NCBI GenBank assembly: GCA_037179335.1
Contig: JAKZHN010000011.1
Coordinates: 774,428-838,427, forward strand
From: Cyclaneusma minus
Lineage: Eukaryota > Ascomycota > Leotiomycetes > Marthamycetales > Marthamycetaceae
DNA length: 64,000 bases
Reading direction: 5' to 3'
The notes below the pieces were generated by a model. The model did not search any database and was not told where the DNA came from. It saw only the letters and a list, made by a program, of their open reading frames with translations. Shown here one piece after another: positions 57,393 to 64,000 of this stretch. Numbering within the stretch: the first letter of the stretch is position 1; each line of letters begins with the position of its first letter. A program made the position numbers and the translations under genes.

Positions 57393-58788
57393 TAATTCGT
57401 GAGAGGCGAGGGAGGGAGGGGAGGCAGATGGATAGATGGGAATGTCTACTCGTAATGATGAATGATGAGATTTCAAGAGAGTAATTTGTGTCGCTTCTGG
57501 GTATACGTGGTGTTGTGAGTGTCGGAGAGCATTTCCTGTCCATGGGGTGAAGGGTAATTTGGTTTTATTTGAGCTCAAGATACCTTCCGTTGTATAGGAA
57601 GGCCATCGGATGGGAGATTACGTTCACTAGGGAGGGACTGGCAGTTTCACGCGACCTCCTCACCCACTTCCCCATTCGCAGCCGGAGGAAATGCCTCTCG
57701 AGCTCAATGAGTCTCGACATCTTATACGGTATCGGCTGCAGTGCTCGTAATTTCTCCCAGGAAGTAGTCTTCAAGGTACCACATATACCGAAAGCACAAA
57801 ACGACCCCTAACTTCGAAAGCCGAATACTCGAGTAAATAACCCAAAGTTAAGGCGCATTCGGTGCATATTGAAAAAGCCAGGGGTTCAATTCACTTTATT
57901 CCCCGCCCTTCGAACCACCTTCAGGTACCCAGGGAAATATAGTCAAATGGTACGGATCAATATTCCCACATCGGTACCAATGCTATCCGCGCGCAGAAGA
58001 GCTAAAGGAATGTAGGCGGCGTAGCAAAATCCAAAACATGGACCAAAAGACCAAAAGTAGACATACATTTCCAAATGAAAGAAACAGAATCATCAATTCA
58101 TCAGCACACAATTGCTCCCATGGCTCTAATGGGTACGTCCAATCGGGAACTTAGACTTCGTCCGGGTATACCACTTCCGTAGACCAAGTTAGGGCATGGC
58201 GCGCAACCGTGGGCAATTTTTTTTTGGAACCAGAAGGTAGTCAGTTCGAACCCCCCAATATCTTTTTCTTTTTGCTTTGTTTTCTCTTGATTTTTGTGTC
58301 TGAGGCCTTGGCCATGCTATTAGTCTCAAAGTCAAGATTTTCCCTATACGGTTTGAATTACTTGGCCACTAGACAGACGACGTTTCTTCCGCCTGAAATG
58401 GATAGATAGGAGGCGTTTGATGCTTCACAACAGGAGTCACAGCCCGGCAAGAACCTTGAGGAAGCATTCAAACAAGTTTACTTTGCAACAGCCCGAACTT
58501 TTCATTTCTCTAGGAAACGCGTGAGAGGATATCAAGAAACACAGCTAGTAGAAGCAAAACAACATCCATGCTCGCCCAGACACCCAGTACTTCAGAAACG
58601 ACGCAGCCCAGTCATCCATCCAGCTCATGCAGCTCATCAAAAGCCAAGTCCAAAAATCATGTTGTTCTCAGCTCCGCTCAACTCGCCCAAGTGGGCATGC
58701 AAGTCTGTTCTGTACACACCCAGACACAAAGCCAACGCCTCCAGCAAGACACACACAGTACCCTCGGATAAAGCTCCGCTTCGCTCGG
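57393..58788. other. Convergent intergenic region (EMC6 / RecQ)
   Basis: About 1.4 kb lie between two converging genes. It contains 3' untranslated sequences and overlapping short frames without protein-like composition. Near 58190-58260 a GTTCGAAC followed by T-runs looks like a Pol III B box and terminator, but no tRNA fold can be built around it. Confidence 0.45.
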
Positions 58789-61700
58789 TCAAGTAGGCAT
58801 CGCACTAAATCCACCACTCTTCTTCGCCGCCCCAGCACTCTTCTTCCCCCTCATAACCCCACTCCCCGACGCCCTCGCCGTCGTCCCCGCCCCCGACGCA
58901 GCCGTCGTGGTCGTCGCCCCGCTACTCCTCCTCCCACCGCCACTAGCCCTCTTCTTCACCCCAGCACCCCCTTTCTTATAACTCCCCCTCTTATACCCAC
59001 CCCACGCACCCCCACCACCTCTCCCACCCCTCGCAGCCCCCTTCCCCTTGCCATAAGCAGGCTTCGCACTACTCGCCATATCTCTCTCTTCTCTTGTCTT
59101 CGCCGGCTTCGCTGCCTGCTGCATTCGCTGCATCTTCCTGTTGAACTCTTCGACCTCCGGTGCGCGACTGCTGGTGGAAGGACCGTTGCCGCCCCAGTAT
59201 TGCGATGTCGTGGATGGGCTTTCGTCCTCGCTGTCGACTTCATCATCGCCGTCGTCCATTTCATCAAAATCGGGGGGTTCGCCGTAGTCGGATTCGGCTT
59301 CGTCGTCGTCATCGCGGTTTTGAGTATACTGAGGAGCAGTGCTCCGGACAACCTCGCGTGCATCGTCATCTTCATCGTCGCTGATGAGATTGACAATATC
59401 GGTCAGATTTCCAGATGGGCGAGATGGGGGTGGAGTTGGGGGTGGCGGCGGTAGGCGACCAGTGCATGTTTTTCCTGTTATCATCTCCTGGTACTGCTGC
59501 CAGCAGCGTGTGAGCTCGGGTATGAATCTCTTGCCATATGCATCGACGCTCCCGATGTTGATGTCTGGAATCTTGCGCATTTCCTCGACGCTCGGTGTCC
59601 AGCGGATGGCCATTTCACGGAAGTCGCGTTCATTGAAAAAAGCGATCTTCCGGCCAAGGCCATTATTAATTCTCTCACCAATCTTCTTGGCCGAGGTAAT
59701 GAATTGGTCAATCCATATTTGATGGTACTCGTCCAGATTTGCCTCCTGAAGTCTGGTGTCAGTGGTGATTGGCGGTCCAAGAGATTGCTGCTTCTTTGAA
59801 GTTATCGTTCGAGAAGGAGTTGGACGTGAAGCTGTCGGGCGTGAAGCTGTCGAGCGTGTACTCGTCGGTCGGGGAGCAGAAATAGGGGCGGGATCCTCGA
59901 ATGCATCATCCGAGTCCACGTACTCATCGTCCCCACCAATACTCGTGTCCATAGGCGCGCGGCGTTCCGTAGCAGCCAAGGCTGGGGAGGAAAGGAATGT
60001 TGACTGAGGCGCCGCAGTAGACCGAGAGTTCATCGCCCCACGAACGCCAGTTTCCTGCCTCGAAGGTCTTGGCATTTGCTCTGGTGGCTGGTCAGAGTCG
60101 GACTCTGCTATATTGGTAAGGGGGACCCGGTCGTAGATATACAGTCTTCGACCGCCGGTAGTGTAATCCTCCACGTTGGGCCCAATCTACACTATCAGCA
60201 TCTTTCTTCGTTAGGCGGATACAAGCCAGATCTCACCTTGATATATACCGCGGTAAATCCAGCTTTGTTCGGAACACTCTCTTCAATGAGACCCCCTTCT
60301 TCGATCAGTTTCCTGATCACCTTTTCCAGCACTCCGCGCGGTATGTCACTAGCCATCTTCCAGTCTCGCAGCTGGGTAAATATGCTTTCATACTTGCGCA
60401 AACTGTGTCCTTTGGATGGAAGTTTCCCTCGCAGAAGTTCCGCGCAATTCAGACTTGAGATCTTGTAGTTCTGGGTCCGCTGCACAATCCTAATGGCAGC
60501 CCGAGCATATGTGGTCATATTTTGAGCTTTTGATGTACTTGTTTTGTTCTCCAAGCAAACATCACATTTGTCTTCGCAGTCTTTTTTGTCGAAAGTTTCT
60601 CCAAAGTACCTGAGTACCGAAACCCTTCGACACTCCCGATCATTGTCAGAGAATTCGATCATCCTTTTCAGCAGCTCGTGCTGTTGTTCTTTCTGTTCAT
60701 GACTTGCTTCGCTTTCGTCAATAAATTTTCTCAGCGGGTGAGTGTCCTGATAGCCATAGTAGAGATAGCAGCCCGAGTCCTTGCCGTCTCTGCCAGCACG
60801 ACCCGTTTCCTGGTAGTAGTTTTCGAGAGACTTGGGGATTTTATGATGAATGACAAAGCGAACATCGGGCTTATCAATCCCCATGCCGAATGCTATTGTT
60901 GCAACGATGACCTTCGTTTTGCCCGATTGCCAGTCCCTTTGCACGGCCGCCTTGGTCGTGGCTAGCATCTCGGCATGAAAATGTTCAGCATTGATGTGGA
61001 ACTCGTCGCGCAGCTTTTTTGCAATATCCTCACAGCCCTTTTTTGACAAGGTATATATGATACCTGTTTGGCCGGGATACTTTTCGTTGATAAGCGCTGC
61101 AATGTCGTCGTCGACCTTCCGTCCCTTCTTTTGACGCACCTCGTAATATAGGTTTGGCCTATTGAAGCTTTGCGTGAGTTCTTCGCATCCACGCATGCCA
61201 AGGTTGTGGACAACGTCGACTCTGACCCTATCAGTTGCAGTTGCTGTTAGAGCCATGAATGGAACCTTTGGGAACTCTCGGCGTAATGAACCCAGGTCTT
61301 TATATTTTGGACGGAAATCATGGCCCCATTGGCTGACACAATGTGCCTCATCGATGACGAACCGAGCTAGCTTGCCTTTCGCATAAAGCCGGCTCAGCTG
61401 ACCCTTGAGTTTCGAGCTCCCATTGATCATCTCAGGACTCACATAGAGAATTTCAATGAACTGCTCGGGGTATTGATGTGACAGGTGGCTGTGGATCAGA
61501 TTTTTGTGGTTGTCAGGGCATTCACTATTCAAAGTGCATGCTTGGATGTTCCTCTCCATCAAGTGATCGACTTGGTCTTTCATAAGACTAAGAAGAGGAG
61601 ACACAACGATAGTGACTCCTTTCGTCTTTCCGGACTGTATGATGGCTGGAAGTTGGTAGCACAAAGACTTGCCACCTCCAGTAGGCATCAAGACGAACAC

Positions 61701-64000
61701 ATCTCTGCCTTCAAGCGTGGCGGATATGGCCTTCACTTGATTGTGCCGGAAGCCCTGGAAGTCAAAGCGGTCTTTCAGCGCGCGCTTCACATCAGCATAC
61801 CAAGGTCGCCCCTTATAGTTCGATAGCTCGTTACTGGTTCTTGGAGTCTCTTTGTGTTTGGAACGTCCTGTTTTGGCTGGTGGCACATTTTCCGAACGTT
61901 CAGAGAAAGCGCGCCGTGTAGATTCGGCTGCAGCTTGGAGGCTGGATGACTGCCGAGTCTCAACGACCTTGGTGGCTTCGATCATGTATTGATCGTCGTC
62001 GTCGGACTCGCCGTAATTTTCGTCATTAATCCCCTGCATGTGAGCGTCGCCACCGTAATCGTTCCGTGTATCATCATCGACGACCATGTCATTTGGGAAC
62101 CCATCATCGTACTCGTAATCGGAATTCCGCACTGAAGTCGTAGGCTGCTTTCCAAAACGCTCTCGGACTGCTGGGGCCTGGAAGCTGCGAGTATCTGGGG
62201 CATTCAAAGATCGGGAAGGTGGGCCGCCACGGACAGGAGAAGGCGAGGCACGATATGATTGAGGATTGGGTTTCGTGATGGGAGCTGAGAAATTTTGGGG
62301 GCTGGGGCGAGATGGTGGGAACTGAGTTGGCGGTATCACCTGCGTACCATAATGAGTGCTGGAAGAGGGCTCATTATTGGAAACAACCACTCTCGGTGTG
62401 GGATTCCGGGGAGCACATCGTGAGGAGGCGCTCTCGACAGCAGCTACCGATGGGCCGGGTCCACCGCCAACCACACCAGCAGACCGCAAAGTAACCGAAA
62501 GTTGTTGCTCGACGTTCCGGATCACCGGCCCAAGGCGCCTACTGGCATCATCCTCTGGAGCATCATCTTCACCATTCTCGAGCTTGCTTTGGATGATCGT
62601 TATCAAACGCTTCTTCTCCGCGCGAAGCTCGAGCCATTGCTCCCTTATCGATTCGAGGCTCTTCAGCATCTTTTGTTGTTCGATCAGGTGCCTACGTTCC
62701 TCGCGGACCACATCGAACTCAGGATCATTGTCATCCATAAGTTGCAGTAACAAGTCTTTCTTTTCGTCGACAAGATTTTTGAGCTCGGCCTGTCTCGCCG
62801 AGATAGCCGGGCAGTCCTTGTTGTTCAAGTAATCCTTACCGATAGCCATCAAATCTTGCTCTGGAGCAGACCTTGATTTGCTTGGTGAAGTGGAACGCAA
62901 AGGTGTGGCGGAAATTGTGGGCTTCGACAGGTGAGCTACGTTGCTGTCTTCGCGCCGTGGAGGCAAGCTGTCACTGCGCGGAGGCTTTACCTGCCGATTT
63001 GGCTTTTTAGGCGACAGACCGTAGGACTGAGATTGAATGAGAGATTCTCTGGCAGACTCAGCAGGTCGAGTAGCCTCAGCCACCGATGCTTGACTCATCC
63101 TCACGTCAAGTTGCGATATTTCATCCTCATCCAAGTCTGAATCCTCGATCACACGCTCTGTCCGCGGTACAGGGGCAGGACGACGTTTTGGAGAAGGCAA
63201 CATGGGCTGGGTCGGTGGCATTGTCATTGAACGTCCACCGAATTGCGGCGCGGTCCTTGCATTGTTCAATTCAGATTTCGCACGATTGAAGATTGGAGCA
63301 ATTGGTGGGTGTGTAGCGGCTCTGCTGGATTCGGCGCCAGATGGAGCCCGACTGAGGGTCCTGCGAGTCGTTGTCTCTGTCCTACTAATAGTCTCGGTTA
63401 CCTCCTCATATTCTCCATCGCTACCACCCTGACCTTGTTGCGCCGCAGGATACGCTGGAGGGTTGGTCCTCGTTACCGAAGCGGGCACTGGAGCAGGTTC
63501 GGTACTGTACGGCGGAGGTGGTCCTCGAGGTGGCTCTTTATGATTCACCGACAGCTCGTCGAGATCATCGAGATCAATGAAACTATCGGATGCATCCGAG
63601 GTCCTTGGCGGCTTTGTGGCCTTGGGATTGAGAACTGGCTTCTTCGCAGAGGGTGCGCCAGTCATATCAGTGCTTTTCCTCTTCTTTGAATGTGGTGGCT
63701 CAGGTCTGGAAGCTGAATCTTCCCGCCATAAGCTCCGCGGTTCTCCCCAGACTTCGATGCTTGATCCAGACGAGGGCGCAACCTGAGGAGGACCCCCAGT
63801 GAGATCGACTGATTCAATGGGTCCGTCATAGCCAGCAAATTGACGAGGAGTTGCTATCGGCGTTTTTGGAGCACCAGAGGCAAGAGCTCTGGACGATGAA
63901 GGGTGGCTTGTGGGCGGCTTCGACGGGGTCTTGGAGGATGTAGGGTCTTCCTTTCGGAGTTGTGCTGTCCAGTTTGCGGAAAGTGAAGAATGCGAACGAG
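58789..64000 (-). CDS. RecQ helicase, Sgs1/BLM/QDE-3-like (5' end beyond window)
   Basis: This is a 3'-5' DNA helicase for recombination control and replication-fork repair, in the nucleus. The visible exons are 64000-60237 (still open at the edge) and 60186-58789; the intron is 50 nt, GT-AG, and restores VYIK-IGPNVEDY. About 1,720 residues are visible: a disordered N-terminal part with an acidic DLDDLDEL patch and KKRK; Walker A GGGKS near 61690; DEAHCVSQWGHDFRP near 61350; ETGRAGRDG near 60800; RQC zinc cysteines (RECRR, CDVC) near 60550-60630; a winged helix; HRDC (about 59480-59740); and a basic Gly/Lys/Arg-rich tail. An internal ATG at 63665 would shorten it, but upstream codons stay open and read like coding sequence (PPHSKKRKSTD, ESVDLTGGPP), so the true start lies outside. 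The size favours the QDE-3/Sgs1 class over short RecQ proteins. Confidence 0.93.

Noticed and set aside
58190..58260. tRNA-like stretch: GGCATGGCGCGCAACC followed by GTTCGAACCCCC and a T-run
   Set aside because: The B-box-like core is present, but the T-stem flanks do not pair and no acceptor stem complements the 3' end. At most a decayed Pol III relic.
58627..59454. 275-codon plus-strand frame opposite RecQ
   Set aside because: An antisense shadow of the Gly/Arg/Lys-rich RecQ tail.
1..64000. CRISPR arrays, telomeric TTAGGG arrays, rRNA genes
   Set aside because: No evenly spaced identical repeats with unique spacers, no tandem TTAGGG, and no rRNA-like conserved blocks were seen. The evenly spaced arrays here are diverged promoter-like units, not CRISPR.
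58789..64000. Telomere-linked helicase as an explanation for the RecQ gene
   Set aside because: The RQC and HRDC domains with a long disordered N-terminal region fit the single-copy Sgs1/QDE-3 class, and there is no telomeric repeat nearby.

Overview
The window looks like a chromosome segment of a filamentous ascomycete (Pezizomycotina). The evidence is short introns of about 49-126 nt with GTAAGT-type donors and CTAAC/CTGAC-like branch sites, fungal gene families (KAR9, RTC4, a Dal5-type permease, a Sgs1/QDE-3-like RecQ), and transposons degraded by C-to-T/G-to-A transitions in the manner of repeat-induced point mutation (RIP). A dothideomycete fits, but the sequence alone does not prove it.

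Layout. (1) 1-13345 is extremely A+T-rich and RIP-ruined. Its right part is a complete Ty3/Gypsy retrotransposon (7396-13345) with 188-bp LTRs and a perfect 5-bp target duplication. (2) 7231-7395 plus 13346-19110 is array A, a quasi-tandem array of promoter-like units with a period near 340 bp, split by that retrotransposon. (3) 20330-26788 holds an unnamed conserved fungal protein and a KAR9-like spindle-positioning protein, divergently oriented. (4) 28231-39330 is array B: nine divergent double units (B1, period about 620 bp, interrupted by a 716-bp hAT element), then single units (B2, period about 335 bp). (5) 39387-46642 is a three-gene metabolic cluster: a Baeyer-Villiger-type flavin monooxygenase, an NtaA/DszA-type FMN monooxygenase and an allantoate-permease-family transporter. 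(6) 46643-53850 is array C (period about 310 bp), oriented opposite to B2. (7) 54630-64000 holds RTC4, EMC6 and a RecQ helicase whose gene runs off the right edge.

The most unusual content is the arrays. About 50 diverged but evenly spaced units share three things: a GCTGCTGTC/GACAGCAGC box, often repeated as CTGTC about every 19-22 bp; a strong TATA box usually 60-140 bp away (62-106 in A, 62-139 in C, mostly 87-97 in the central units of C); and a pyrimidine-rich or AGCACTGCTC stretch just downstream of the TATA. No open reading frame is conserved between units. They look like an expanded family of very short transcription units (candidate non-coding RNAs) or repeated promoter modules. Array B2 fires leftward and array C fires rightward, away from the metabolic cluster between them. 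I know of no described system with this layout. The function is unproven.
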